Shown piece by piece: positions 45,365 through 58,296 of a DNA stretch of 64,000 bases. Every line of letters begins with the position of its first letter. Position 1 is the stretch's first letter. Origin of the DNA: Moniliella sp. 'wahieum'. Its lineage: Eukaryota; Basidiomycota; Moniliellomycetes; Moniliellales; Moniliellaceae. Under the pieces are notes generated by a model that did not search any database, was not told the DNA's origin, and saw only the letters and a list, made by a program, of their open reading frames with translations. The stretch covers positions 496,001 through 560,000 of the forward strand of contig RSEE01000029.1 of the NCBI GenBank assembly GCA_003971905.1. The letters are read 5' to 3'. A program made the translations under genes and the position numbers.

Positions 45365-48300
45365 ATGGACGTCTACACCGCCTCCCCGTCCCCGGCCTTC
45401 GCCCTGCGCCACCCCTTCGACGCTGCGCCCAGCCCCGAGCCCGGCAGCCGCTTCTCGGAATTCTCCTCCACCACCGGCACCCCCGTCTCCCGCGCCAGCA
45501 GCCTCGCCTTCCAGCCCGCCTCGGCCTCCGCCTCCGCCTCGGCCTCCTTCCCCGACACGCCCCACCCGCCCTCGGACGACGACTGGGCAGAGTACACAGC
45601 CGCCGACCCCCTGGACCTCGGCCCTGCTCCGTCCCCCTCGCCCTCGTCCCCGTCCCCATGCCCGTGTCCCTGCCCCAATCCCTGCCCCAGTCCCCGCCCC
45701 GCCCCCCGCCTCCGCCTCCCCTCCCTCCACCTCCTCCGGCGCCATGGCTTTGGCTTCAGTGCCCACCGCTTCGAGCATGCCCACCGCCCTCCCCCCGACC
45801 AGCCCATGCACCTTCCCCTTCGTGCGGCTGCCAGCTTTGCCGACCCACACCCGCCTCCGGCTCCTGCCCACCCCCCTTCCGCCTCCGCCATGGCCCCCAT
45901 TGACACTGCTCACACCACACCCCATCCTCCCGCCCACCTGACCCACACGACGCCCACATCTCCTCTTGATGCGTCGCTGTCTGGCTCTGGCGCCCTTACC
46001 CCCCGCACGCCGTTTGAGCGGACTGCCACTGATCCCTTTGGTGGTCTCTTCACCCCTCCTCTCTCCGCGCATGGACCGCGCCGGCTTAGTGGGCATCGGG
46101 GAATTGGCCAGTCGTATGGCTGCTGCTCCTGGCGCGCCAGAATTTGTCCCCGACCTGCCTTTGCCCCGTGCCAAGCCTCCGCTGCCAGAGGCCCAGAACC
46201 AGGCCCAGTCTCCTCTTTGGATCCCCACGCCGGCCCCAATGAAAGCCCAGCGGTCTCAGACATCCCATGAAGAGAGTTATCCGCCACCACCTTTCACTCG
46301 CTGGCACCAGCGGGACGCTTCCGAGGGCCAGCCTGTTCAATACGCTGGTTCTACTTCGAAACGCAGCAGCATGGGCTCAGGTTTGGTATGCACTCTCCCC
46401 CCCCCATCCCTCTTCCTCACACATCGCCTCGCCCTCCCCTCGTGCGCTGGTGTTCATTTTACTGACACCATCCGATTCCAGCCACGCCACGAGACTTTGC
46501 ACATGCACACATCAAGTGTCAACACTGCCTCCTCCGGTCCCACTTCCTTCCACCAGTCTACAGCGAGCACCGATGGCCACCCGCTCCGCTATCGCAGTAT
46601 GGTTGCTGGACATACAGGTGCAGCTGGCGACCGAGCTGCCACGAGAACCCTGCCCTGCCTCAAAGTGTGGCAACCCATCCACGCACGCCTCCGGACACTT
46701 CTCACGGCCTTGACCTCGACCTGGACGTAGCCGACTTTCAAGCATCCTTCGCCACCTTCCTGCAAGATCACCAAGAGAGGGAAAAAGAACGTACGCGAAG
46801 CAGTCGTCCCCATGCTGCTCCTGCTCCTGCCCCTGTTCCTGCCCCTGCTCCTGCCCCTTCGAGCACCCTCCCTCTCCCTCCTCAGCTATTTTCTCCACCC
46901 ATGCTGGCACCTACAGTTCCCGCCCACCCAGCGGTGTGAGCGGTGTCAGCGGTGCGAGTGGGGGAAGCAATGGTCCTGACGCCCTCCTTTCCCCCTCGTT
47001 GGCTGGCACCGCATCTACCCAACTTCCCCTTCGCCCTGGAGAACACAGCAACAATTCTCGTCGGTCCATCCTCCCCACCCTTTCGCGGCTGCCGATCACA
47101 CCTACCCGATCACGCAAGACGTCGGAATCCTTTTCGCGTGAGGCTGAGGCTCGGCTGTCCGTGTCGGGGCGGCAACACCAATCGTCGGTTGCGGGATCGA
47201 CCGAGGCGGACGAGTCGGTGACATCTGCCTCGCTGGTGCATTCGAGGACGAGCATCCATTCGCGCTCTCGTTCGGGCTCGGGTCTCGGATCGCCCTCCAC
47301 TGCATCCATCCTGCTCGCCAGCGAAGCAGGCGGGAAAAAGGCAAAGCGACTGTCGGCTGTGCAGTCCCAATCTAGTTCGGGCAACCCCCTGGACTCGGGT
47401 CCCGGTAAGCCGGACCCACTGGGCTCTCCCCCCTCGCAAGCGACGTTTGTGCGTAACATGCGCCAACCCACCTACCCATATCGAGGGAGCGGTGTCGACC
47501 CCGCCGTGCCCAACGAGTTCCACTCCCCCACACCCCGACGAGAGTACGATGATCCGATGCGCTCTCCTTCGGGCCCCAAGACGGAGATGCCATCGCCGAC
47601 GCAGCCTTCGGCAAGGGCTAAGCGGACATCGACGTTGTTCGTAGCAGATGGCCTGTTTGTCCCGCCTGTTCCTCCGCTTCCTAAGGACTTTGAGTCGCGG
47701 CCTACGCCCTTGGTCCACTCGGCTTCGGTGTCGAGCTCGATTCCTGCCGCGCCCGAGGGGAGCCTCCCCCACAGTGGCGGCAGTTTCGGACCGTATTCTC
47801 CTTCGACCAGCAGGGCCTCAACGAGTTACCACCCGCCGCCTACCTCGGCGAATCTGGCGAGCCAAAAGACCCCTCCTCCTCGGCATGGAAGGGTTCGGTA
47901 GCGCTCGAGCCGGAGGGAAGTAAGTCGATGGACAGCCTTTCCAGTCGCGTTTCAGGGGCCGGCTCAGGCTCAGGATCGGGCTCAGGATCGGGCTCAACCG
48001 CGTTGCCTTCAGGTGTTGTGACGCCTCGCAGGGGAGCGAGCCGTGCCCCCCACGCTCCTACGGGCCACATGTTCAGTCCTAGCAGTTCCACTGCCCGTTC
48101 CTCGGCCGACTCGTTGTCACACCGAATGGTCGATGCGGCAGTCTCCTATGGGCTTGTCTCAACTTGTGAGCCTCCCGTCGCCTCGGATGGGAGGCAAGAC
48201 GATGCCTGTTCCCGGGGGTGCAAATGCAAGTGCAAATGCAAATGATGTGCACCCGAGTCTTCCCCCGCCAAGTCGTCGTTGGAGGTGGCACCGGCCGCTT

Positions 48301-51300
48301 CCACCCTTGCGCCCACCAACCGTCGCAGTTCGGCCGGGGATTTTTATCCTCGCTCAGTCCGGGGGGGGACAAAAATGCCGCACGTCAGAACGCTGCCAAC
48401 GTAGCTGCTCAAACCAATGGTCTAGGGACCAATGCTGCGGCTCCTGGCAGCCTAGGACCGGTTAGTGGCGCATCATCCCTCCCACCTCCCCACCTCCCAC
48501 TAAGTCCCGAGGCCGGTCGCAGTCGCGTGGCTCTTTACCCATCGGTCACAAGTTCAGCCTCGCGTCGTTGTCCCATGTCCGCTTTGATCTCCCTCGAGCG
48601 CAGACACCGGGACAAGGAACGACGCAAGTTGGAGCAACAGCAAGCACAGCAACCGGCCCCGGTCCCCGTCATCCCGGCGCCTTTTCCTCGCATGCTCTCC
48701 TCCTTCCCCCCAACAAGGTAAACTGCGTCCCTCTCAATCCAGTAGCGGCGACGAGAAAGCCAAGGAGATGGACAAGTTGCAAGAGAAAGAGAAAGAGAAG
48801 GACAGGACAAGGACAAGGAGAGCAAGTCTTTTCCTTCCGACGTGTTTCGCTCGCAGGGAGGGAGACGCCTCATGGTAAGGGACGCAGGCTATCGGTCTTG
48901 CCCATCAAGTTTTGGGCAAGGGAAAATGGCTCGGTTCTAAGTCCTCGTTCAGGCGATTCTACGTTACTCCTCTCCCTCCGCCGCCTCCATACCTTCTCGG
49001 CCGCCCAGGCTGCCTCGGAGTCTTCTCTTCGTCCAATGCCCAGGGGTAGCGACGTCCGGAGTGAGGTCGCAGGGGGAACCCAACCTCCTTCTCACCACCT
49101 CTCGCTTCTGCCTCCACCCAGGGACAGGCAGCCAACATCTCCCTTGCTACTGACTATCATGAGCGACTTGCCGTGCCTGCTGTGCCGCTGTGCCTGCTGT
49201 GCCTGGTGCCTGCTGTGCCTGCTGCGCCTGCTGTGCCTGCTGCGCCAGCCGTTCCTGGTCCCTCCCAACCCGCGGCTCACCCTGGGCTTATTGCGTCGGC
49301 TTCTACCAGCTGGGCTAGTTCGATGGGTTCGACGACACTGGCTTCCCCATGGGACACGAGTGTGTCGCAAGAATCAAGTTTTGCATCTAGTGCCCTTGAT
49401 CCAACACCAACGGAGCCAGCTCCCGCGTTCGATCGTTCTGCCACACCCAAATCGCGACGAACGCCCACCTTTTTACGTCGAGCGATGAAGCGGGCGAGCC
49501 AGGTGGATCCTGAGACGACCCGCGAGCTGGACGCAGCACGCAATGGCGCGGTCACCCCGTCCTCCCGTACTGCCCGCATTCGGAACTTGTTCCCCTCAGG
49601 TTCCACGCGGTGGAGTACCTTGCCTTTCAACGTGTCCTCTCTCCCGCCTGCGCCTGCTACGGGAACGGAGCCGTTGGAAGGGGGCAAAGGCGAGCCATGG
49701 ACTTCATCTTCGTTCGCATCCACACCTGCGTCCCAAGGCCCCTTCCGCCGGGTTAGCCTTACCCGCAATCGATCCAACTCGCGCTCGCTCAAGTCTCCCC
49801 GACAACGGACTACCACACTTCCGGGCACGGTCAAGCCCCCCAAGAACCTAGACCAGGCAGCACCACGACTCAGCGTGCATGTGCCTCCGCTCCCCGGGAC
49901 GCAAGGCAGCAGTGATCGACACAGTATGAATGGCGTAGCGAACTCTCCTCGGTTGGGTAAACTTCCTATCTCGACTTCTGAAGCGACAATGGCATTGCCG
50001 TCTCCGAAGTTGCCTCGCTCTCCTTCGCTGGCTTTGCCCGGCGCTCCTTCCCAGAACGGAGCGATGGGCGCTGTCCCACCTCATCGCCTGCCAACGGAAA
50101 CCAAATCGGGTCCTACGTTGGCTTGGCCCTCTTCCACTGCCCCCCCGCTCTCCGTCACCACTCCTCCCCGTATCCCACAAGTGAGCATCGAGACTCCAGG
50201 TCCGGATTCCAAGGTGGCCGGCACCCATCCTGCTGCTGCTCCTGATTCAAAGCGCGTATCCATCCAAGCGCCCCCTCTTGCACCCGAAGCGACTTTGGTC
50301 TCCAGCCCTCCGCAGACGTATGGGACCAAACCTTCCTCCCCTCTTCCTCCTCGGAGCACGGGGACAATTCAAGCGCCTGATCCGACCTCAGTTAACCCGC
50401 CCGATTTGCCTGTTACCGCCTCTCGCCTCCCTCCCATCATCTCCATTCTGAACGCATGTGCTAAGGCCTCTACGCCAGCAGAAACCGAGGCGGCGATGTT
50501 GCGGGTTCGGCACTTCCTTTCCCACTCTACGGAGCCTCTGTCGGCCAACGAACAAGGTATCCTTCATGGACTACTGATTCGCGAAGCAGAGATGAGTGGG
50601 AAGGAGCCTGAGTTTGAGATGGCCAAGTCCATTGAAGATCCGCCAGCTGCCTCGCAGCCTCCACATTTGGCATCTACCCTCGACTTGCCCGCGGCCTCGG
50701 CTCCCGTGCCGAAACAGTTATCGTCATTAGCAGCCAAGCCCGACGCTACGCTGGGCCAGAGCTCACTGCAGGACAAACGAGTAAGTGCCCAGTCGCAAGC
50801 CACGGTGGTAGGTCGGTCGGGTAAGCCAGGCGATTCGGGTGTGTCTTCTGCGCCGGAGCTTGCAAATGAGCCGCAGGACGCGTCCCTATCGCACCTCTAT
50901 TTCTCCAAGCCATGTCCGGGCGCGCGAAACGTCTTCTCGGCCGACGAGCGCGGAAGTAGCGCAGGGACCACGAGGACGATCGGTTGATTGGGGACGAGGA
51001 GATGAAGACGTACATTGAGCGGTACCAAGCGCGGAAGTTATCGCAAGGTGTCAAACAAGCTGATTTGGATCGTCAGTTTGAGTTTCCCGATCCGGACAAA
51101 CCCTCGCGCGAGTTTAGTGTGCGACAGGCCGAGGTTATGTTTGGCAACAGGCTGTGCGAGTACGAGCTCAAGGAGATGTACGATACGATGCGCGACAAGA
51201 AGATCTACTATGCCGGCACGACACGCAAGCACATTGCCTACTTGAAGCGACCCGAGTTCAACTATGGCTACGACGACGACCGAGGGGACTACAAGGTGGT

Positions 51301-53287
51301 GTTGCGGGACCACTTGGCGTACCGGTACGAGGTGGTGCAGACGTTAGGTCGCGGGTCGTTTGGCCAAGTGCTCAAGTGCAAAGATCACAAGACTGGCAAG
51401 TGGGTAGCCATCAAGCTGATTCGGAATAAGCAGCGGTTCCATCACCAAGCGCTGGTCGAAACGAAGATTTTGGAGCAGCTGGTGGAATGGGATCCGGAAG
51501 ACGAGTACCACGTTGTGCACATGGTCGAATCGTTTTACTTCCGCAACCACCTGTGCATCGCGATGGAACTGATGAGCATGAACTTGTACGAGTTGATCAA
51601 GTGCAACTCGTTTGCTGGTTGCTCCATCCGTCTCGTTCGCCGCTTCACTCTCCAGTCCCTCCGTGCCCTCATGCTCACCCAGAAGCATAGCGTGATCCAC
51701 TGCGACCTCAAGCCCGAGAACATCCTGCTCGTCAACCCGCGCAAGTCGGAGATCAAGGTGATTGACTTTGGTTCGTCCTGCTTTCAGGACCAGAAAGTGT
51801 ACACCTACATCCAATCTCGCTTCTATCGCTCGCCTGAGGTCATCCTCGGCATCAGCTATGGCCTGGGTACGTTCGCTTTTGTTTTTTGCCTCTCCGTTTT
51901 GGTGTTTGGTGTTTGGTGTTTTTCTTTTTTTTGATCGTTTGGATTGCTGACCTTCCTTTTGCTTGGGCGCAGAGATCGACATGTGGAGTTTGGGCTGCAT
52001 TCTAGCCGAGATGTATACGGGCTACCCACTGTTCCCTGGCGAAAACGAGCAAGAACAACTAGCGTGTATCATGGAGATCTTTGGTGTTCCACCCAAAGAC
52101 TTGGTGGACAAAGCCTCCCGTGCCTCGCTCTTCTTTGACGCCGAAGGCCGGCCACGGCACCTAGTCAACTCAAAGGGCAAGAAACGCAGGCCAGGGACCA
52201 AAACACTGCAACAGTCCATGGCCAAATGCTCCGACCACCTCTTTCTCAACTTTATTGCTCGCTGCCTCGAGTGGGACCCGGCCAACCGCCTTACGCCCAC
52301 ACAGGCTCTCGAACACCCTTGGCTCACCCACGTCTACCCGCGCTCCAGTTCCGCCAAACGCATCTCTAGTCGAAAAAAGACCCTCGCACCGGTTCCCACC
52401 TCGGCCGTTTCGGCCCCGACTACTTCGGCCCCGGCTACTTCGGTCCCGGCTACTTCTACTTCCGTCTCGGCCGCCCCGCAGCCTCACATCCTTCCTCAAC
52501 TCGACTCGATCCACCCCCACGGGCAGCTTCAGCCAAGGTGTACTGGGTTCGCTTGCTACTCATCCCTCCGGAACACTCTCCGGGACCCTTTCCGGGACAC
52601 CCTCTGGGACACCTTCTGGGGCCCACACTACCAACCAGCAGGGACCTTTGGTCGAAGCACCTCTCCCCCTCTCGGGTGCGACAGTCGCGTTGGATCCTGT
52701 AGGTACGGCCACAGGATCCAGGACCCTGCTGGACCCTACTTTGCCCTCTTGCCTGCGGCGGCGGCCCCTACGGGCTCGGCCTCAGGTTCGGGGTCGGGTT
52801 CAGGTTCAGGTTCGAAATCGGGGCCGGGATCGGGCTCGGGATCGGAATCGTCGGAGGCCGCTGCTGGTGCGGATGGTGCGGATGGGATGGATGGGCCGGG
52901 TGAGTCGGACACGTCTTTGGTCCCTACCGTCCCGTCGCTCCAGCCCGGGTTTTGGGCGACGACTTGGATGCGGTCATGGCGCTGCTCAAGAGTTTCCCCG
53001 AGCCTGGTGCGGACGCGTCGGACAAGGTGCCTGTTGATCCCCAAGGTGCTCAAGGTCCCCAAGGTGCTTCAGGTGCTCAAGGTGCTCAAGGTGCTCAAGG
53101 CACCCAAGATGCGCAAGGTTCCCAAAGCGGTACCACCACTCTCGATCCTACCTGGCCCATCCCGCTCTCCCCCCTCATTCCGCTCATCCCCCTCATCCCG
53201 TTCTTCCCACTCTCCCCACTCCTGATCTCGCCCACCCCACCAATACTTGTCCCGCTCCCGTTCTCACCCGCCTTTGACGTGGTGTGA
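45365..53287 (+). CDS. Large class II DYRK-family protein kinase
   Basis: A dual-specificity, Tyr-autophosphorylating kinase. Class II members in fungi (Pom1 and relatives) act in cell polarity and cell-cycle control. The start at 45365 opens a very long, Pro/Ser-rich, mostly disordered N-terminus (to about 50980). An intron probably starts with GTATGC near 46387. The kinase part begins DRQFEFPDPDKPSREFSVRQ (51067). The DYRK-homology box is YGYDDDRGDYKVVLRDHLAY (51262). Then come the Gly loop LGRGSFGQV, Lys in VAIKLIRNK, HCDLKPENILL (51705), DFGSSC and the activation loop VYTYIQSRFYRSPEV. Intron 51867-51972 (GTACGT) precedes EIDMWSLGCILAEMYTGYPL. The domain ends CLEWDPANRLTPTQALEHPW (52270). 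The tail has Ser-Gly repeats and a GAQ collagen-like run (53043-53115). Many frame slips occur in the N-terminus. It remains possible that 45365-48500 is a separate gene. Confidence 0.85.
49170..49260. repeat. TGCCTGCTG-type repeat coding Ala-Val-Pro
   Basis: Nine-base units (CTGTGCCTG/CTGCGCCTG) repeat about nine times inside the disordered N-terminal part of the DYRK gene. They read AVPAAPAVP in one frame. Confidence 0.75.
53043..53117. repeat. Nine-base GGTGCTCAA repeat, collagen-like
   Basis: GGTGCTCAA/GGTCCCCAA units code Gly-Ala-Gln and Gly-Pro-Gln triplets near the DYRK C-terminus. Confidence 0.85.
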
Positions 53288-54791
53288 TGTCTTGCACCAA
53301 TATCATTCGTTCTGTGATTGTGGTTGTTGTGGTTGTGGTTACCGGTTACCGGTTACCGGTTACCAGTTATGGCTGTGCTCTTGCGTGAAATTCACTGTTT
53401 TGTGTTGCTTGCCGTGACGAAGATGGCCTCTCGTACCTCCCTTGACCTCCCCCACCCCCATCGTTCGCAGGCTTGAGCCTGAGCCTCAAACCTCAGGCTG
53501 ACGCCTCATCGGCCCAGTACTCATGTCCTCAGCCAGAGTCCTCAGGCTGAGGTGAGGTCTCATGGGATCATGGGATCATGGATCATGGATCATCCGGCAA
53601 ATAGGACCCTCGGTACACCCATCCCACAAAGTTAGAACCGGGAAGCGGGAAGCCCAGCCACGCCCCACGCCGACTAAACGCCTACGTGCCAAATATCATG
53701 TTGCCGTTCACTTGGTGGGGGTACAGTCTGCTACAGCTACAGCTACAGCTACAGCTACAGCTACAGCTACACAGCTACGCTACAGCTACAGGCGCATACT
53801 GGACGGGAAGCTGGACGTGGAATGCAGTGCATTGTGTTGGGGCCAGTGACTATTATAGTGAGTGCATCGGGTGGTGTTGTTAACCCATGGTCATTTGTGG
53901 CCAAGGTCACTTCTATGCATCTCCAGCTTGAAGCTTGAAGTGACGTCGTGTGTGTGAGTGCGTGATGTTTTTTCTGACGTTTCCGACTGTATGATACCTT
54001 GGATTCGCCACCCCTTCGCACTTTGATCTCCATCGACCCCCATTTTTTGCGGCTCTTGAGCTGCTCCTAGGCGTTTAAATTGGGGCCGGGCAGTCATTTG
54101 GTTTGGATACGTGGATGAGCACAACGGCGTCGAAGGACGCTGAAGCGCCGACGCGCCGATGGAGCTGATGGATTTTGAGATCGGATGGGCAAAGGGGGTC
54201 GGACGACGGGATGGCTGGCTGGTCCCAGCGCCACGTTAGGCCGCCCTCGGTGACATGATACGGCATGTGACATCAGCGCTCAGCACGTCACGCGCGTCAG
54301 CCCAAATGTCGGCGCAGCCTGCCTCGGCATCGAGCCTGCTCAGCGCGTCAGCGACCCACGGCATTCTGGCTGGCCGAAGCCAGGCCCCATTCCCATTCCA
54401 GAGCGCAGACAGGGGAGATGGGGGCGGAATGCTGAGGTAAGTTATGCGCACCTCGCGTGGCGTTTTTAGGCGCAGCGCAGGACCTGTACCGAGGTACTGA
54501 GGTAAGCACACGGCCGGGGTGGCACGTGCGGTGCCTTCTGTCCGCTGCGTCCCTTTGGTGCGCTACGGCCGGCAACGTCCGATGGCGCGGCATGCGCGTG
54601 TCAGATGTTCGATTTGCGGCGTTCGATGTTCCATGTCGTGCGTCAGCGCGTCAGCTAACCCAGCAGCTGGCCAGCAACCAGTCCGACGGCGGGAGGTGGA
54701 CGAAGCTTCAAAACTCCATCTCCCGTGTTTCCCTTGCCACCACCACCACCCTTCCCGTCTTCCTACAACTCCCTTTGCTACACCATCCACC
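53288..54791. other. 1.5-kb intergenic stretch
   Basis: No gene I can support. GGTTACC words at 53338-53364, CCTCAGG words at 53467-53552, CTACAG hexamers at 53727-53790 and an AAGCTT cluster at 53925-53940. The region ends as the leader of the glutathione-dependent dehydrogenase gene. Confidence 0.5.
53727..53790. repeat. CTACAG hexanucleotide microsatellite
   Basis: About ten CTACAG units with two shortened ones near the right end, in intergenic DNA. Confidence 0.92.
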
Positions 54792-56031
54792 ATGTCTACT
54801 GCCGGCAAGCCCATTGAGTGCACCGCCGCCGTCACCTGGGGTCCTGGGGAAGAGGCCAAGATTGAGCAGATTACCGTGGACCCTCCCAAGGCGAACGAAG
54901 TTCGGGTCAAGGTCGAGTACACGGGTGTCTGTGAGACCGACCGATTTGGCGGGTCGGGCAAGGACCCCGAAGGCGTGTTCCCTGTTGTTCTTGGCCACGA
55001 GGGGGCTGGGATTGTCGAGTCGGTAGGGGAGAATGTGGACAATGTCAAGGTGGGCGACCATGTGATCCTTCTCTACACGGCCGAGTGCCGTGAGTGCAAG
55101 TTCTGCCGGTCGGGCAAGACCAACTTGTGCCAAGCGGTGCGTGCGACCCAAGGTCAGGGCCTGATGCCCGACCGTACCGTTCGCTTCCATGCTCAGGGTA
55201 CGTCTTGTTTGCCTTGTGCTTCCGCTCGGTCGTTAGTCCACACGTGTGCCCCTCCAGCTCCTACTGACTGTGTTGCCCTTTGTCTGACCGTTGCAGGCAA
55301 GGACATTTTCCACTTTATGGGTTGCAGTGCGTTTAGCCAGTACACGGTCGTGAGCAAGTACTCGCTCGTGGCGGTCGACCCCAAGGCTCCCATGGACAAG
55401 ATCTGCCTCCTGGGTTGTGGCGTGACCACCGGCTGGGGCGCGGCCGTCAAGACGGCCAAGGTGGAGGAAGGCAGCACGGTTGCCGTGTTTGGGATTGGCT
55501 GTGTAGGCCTGGGCGTGATTGATGGTTCGGTGTTCCAAAAGGCAGGGCGGATCATTGCAGTTGACATTAACCCCAAAAAAAGCTTGGGCCAAGAAGTTTG
55601 GCGCGACTGATTTTGTCAACTCGGCTGCGTTGCCCGAAGGCAAGACGATCACTGAGTACCTTATTGAGTTGACCGATGGCGGTCTGGACTACACGTTCGA
55701 CTGCACGGGCAATGTGCACGTGATGCGCGCTGCGCTTGAGGCTTGCCACAAGGGCTGGGGTGTGAGCACGGTCATTGGGGTTGCAGCCGCTGGCCAAGAG
55801 ATCAGCACACGGCCGTTCCAGTTGGTCACCGGCCGCAAGTGGCAGGGCAGTGCGTTTGGTGGTGTCAAGGGACGTACCGAGTTGCCAGGCATGGTAGACA
55901 AGTACCTCAATGGTCAGTTTAAGTTGGACGAGTACATTACCGACTCGACCGACATTGATCACATTAACGACTCGTTCAAGATCATGACAGGTGGAGAGTC
56001 GATCCGCTGCGTTGTGACGATGCACAAGTAA
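54792..56031 (+). CDS. SFA1: S-(hydroxymethyl)glutathione dehydrogenase (class III ADH)
   Basis: It oxidises the formaldehyde-glutathione adduct with NAD and also reduces S-nitrosoglutathione. The start at 54792 follows CCACC. Catalytic zinc ligands are Cys in [10 protein letters not shown], His in [11 protein letters not shown] and Cys in [11 protein letters not shown]. Structural zinc uses [15 protein letters not shown]. Class III markers are [10 protein letters not shown], the Rossmann loop [44 protein letters not shown] and [18 protein letters not shown]. Intron 55198-55296 (GTACGT) splits a Gly codon. The stop is TAA 56029-56031. One A too many in the A7 run at 55575-55581 breaks the frame at [11 protein letters not shown]. 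Odd: the usual CHTD after the first zinc Cys is CETD, and the next residues are RFGGSG, not AYTLSG. The rest is canonical. Confidence 0.93.
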
Positions 56032-56158
56032 GTGTGCATTCATGCATCATGGTTCTTTCTTTGCCCTGCATTGCGCCCTGTATCTTTGTCGTCCTACAAG
56101 ATACCTCAATTCATCTTGCGCTATCGTATGCTATTTTCCCCCTCGGGGCCCATAGGCG

Positions 56159-57725
56159 CTAAGCCTCAGCCGTGGTAGAACCGGATTGGTGCAATATCTG
56201 CGGGACAGTGATGGCAGTACGGATGGAGGGGGTTGGGGTGGGGGGGCTACTAATGCGTGGGAGGGGCCGATGTGACAGCCATACGGGGGAGAAATTATTG
56301 GCCCGCGCGCTCAGGTGGGGGACGAGGGGCGGAGGCTGGTACAGGCAAGCAGCAGCGGCCTTGGCAGCCGATTGCTTGACCTTGGCCACGGCGTACACCA
56401 CACCGGCTGCAAACCCCATCGCGATCGCCAGCGCATTTCCCGCGGTAGCGTGCTCGCCGAAAAAGATCATGCCCGATACGGACAGGGGCAATTTGTTCAG
56501 TGCGCCCGTCATCGAGTACGTCGTGCTGCTCGTCACACGAATGCACCAGGCCGTGGTAAAGCCAATCATCATGGCGCATGCACCGCTAAAGAGAATAGCA
56601 ATAATCATCCCCGTTCGCTTGTCCGCAGGGAAGCATGCATCAAAGTTGGCCACCGTCCAGGTCTCGACGATCCAAGAGAGAATCAAAAGAATGGGCACAG
56701 TGAGGAAGTTGTTGTAGTACATCGAGTCCCAGTCGGTAAACCCGGTGACCTTGATGCGCTTACGCATAAGGAGAACCTGTAACAAAAACAGATGCATTCC
56801 AGGGTCAGTACCGCAAGGGATCCAGAAATGAAGAGGGGCAAAAAAACGTACATAGGCCGCACTGCAGAAGCAGTTGCACGCCATCCAAATGTAGCCCAGC
56901 GAGTCATTGAGCTTGGAGGCAGGCTTGTTTTCTCCTGCCTTGGGAACTGGCGGGGTGTCCGCCCAGTACGCAATAATGGAGGAGACAATCATCAGCGCAA
57001 ATGCAGTGCTGGTCAAGGTGGTGATCTTGCCGCTAAACCAGATTTTCTCACCATAGGCAATGAGGACAATGGTCAGGTTCTTGAAAATGGTGTACACGCT
57101 CACGTTGAGGTGCTGGAGCGCCTTGGAGCCCGTGTAGATAACGGCGGCAAGCAAGAACGAAATGGGAAACCAGAGTCCCACATCGCGCTTGTTGAGCCCA
57201 CGAAGCTGGATCCATCCGACCTGACATGCAATCAGTACGAGAACGACTCCCACCACCGACTGCGACATGAGCACCACCAGGTTCAGGTTGAAGTTGGGGT
57301 CCTTGACGATGAACTGGGAGGGGGGGGGGGGAAGGGGAGTGGAACCACCCACGTTAGCAAATCGGTGACAAGCCAGAACGGAAAAGACAAAACGACACAC
57401 CTTGTTGGCGACCGTCATGGTAATGGACGAGACACAGTACGATAATGGCAGGCGCGCCTTGCCAAGCGCCGGCGTGTTTCGCACTGGGGCCGCTTCCAAC
57501 AGCACTCATGTCAACCTGCACGCGGTTGCCCTCCGACGCAGGAGGGTACTTGGTCCCATGGTGGTCAGAAAGGGAGATTCTTCCTCGTCCGTCTCCTTGC
57601 TGGCGTACTCGAGCTCGGCGGGGGACGAGTCGGGGGGGGACATGAAGGCGGAGGCGCTGCTCTGGGCAGGGGGGTTGCCCGGGGGGGCGGGTAGGCGGGC
57701 TGGGCGGTGCGTGTCGCGTCGCTCA
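56159..57725 (-). CDS. VRG4: GDP-mannose transporter VRG4
   Basis: A Golgi nucleotide-sugar antiporter that brings GDP-mannose into the lumen for mannosylation, so it works downstream of the ER step of ALG2 in the same window. On the minus strand the start at 57725 gives MSDATRTAQPAYPPP, a hydrophilic N-terminus (SPAELEYASKETDEEESPF). Then comes RLPLSYCVSSITMTVANK, intron 57400-57314 (GTGTGT donor, C12 near the acceptor), and FIVKDPNFNLNLVVLMSQS. NVSVYTIFKNLTIVLIAYGE is the conserved GDP-mannose region, and GALNKLPLSVSGMIFFGE holds the GALNK motif. Intron 56851-56777 (GTACGT) joins CSAAY to VLLMRKRIK. About ten TM helices are visible. The last 60 codons (YQPPPLVPHLS onward to 56159) are atypical and may be read-through of an unspliced 3' intron. 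Frame slips lie near 57480 and 57670. Confidence 0.92.
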
Positions 57726-58296
57726 TGATGGACGCGGGGTCGCGGGGTGGCGGCGGCAGAGGCAGAGGCAGAGGCGAAGGAGAGGCTGCGGCCGGCGCAA
57801 CACTCGTCTGGGGGGCGGTGGCGGCGCAGAGCAGCGCAGGCAGCAGAACCGCGCAGCGCAGGCGCATGCAGCCGCAAGCTTCAAGCCCAAGGCGGCGGCC
57901 CAGCCGGCGCAAGACACACGCAAGACACGTGCGGCCAGCGAACGCCCCCCAGCGCCAGTGTCCGCTGGGCGCGGCTCGGCGCCACCATTCCATATTCCAC
58001 TCGCATTCCGCAGCACACGCGCTCCTTATGTAATCCACTCCCTCCCGCTGGTGCAGCATGTGACGTGGAAGCAGGCCGAAGTCAGGCCTCAGGCCTGCCT
58101 CAGGCCCCTCAGGCCGCCCCTTGAGTGGTCCTGGACGAGTCATGTGCTCCGGTGGGGCTGCCACGCTGTGCGGCTCCAGGCTGCTCCAGCCCAGCACGCC
58201 CGCCCTCCCTCCCTCCCTCCCTCCCTCTGTCCTCCCGGCCTCCACCCACCACCACCACCACTCCTACCTTCTCTTCTGCCACCGTCTCCCATCGCT
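57726..58296. promoter_or_regulatory. Divergent promoter region, VRG4/PBDC1
   Basis: The 571 bases between divergent start codons. CCTCAGGCCTGCCTCAGGCC words lie at 58082-58112. CCCTCCCTCCCTCC and CCACCACCACCA runs lead into the PBDC1 start. No gene seen. Confidence 0.5.
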
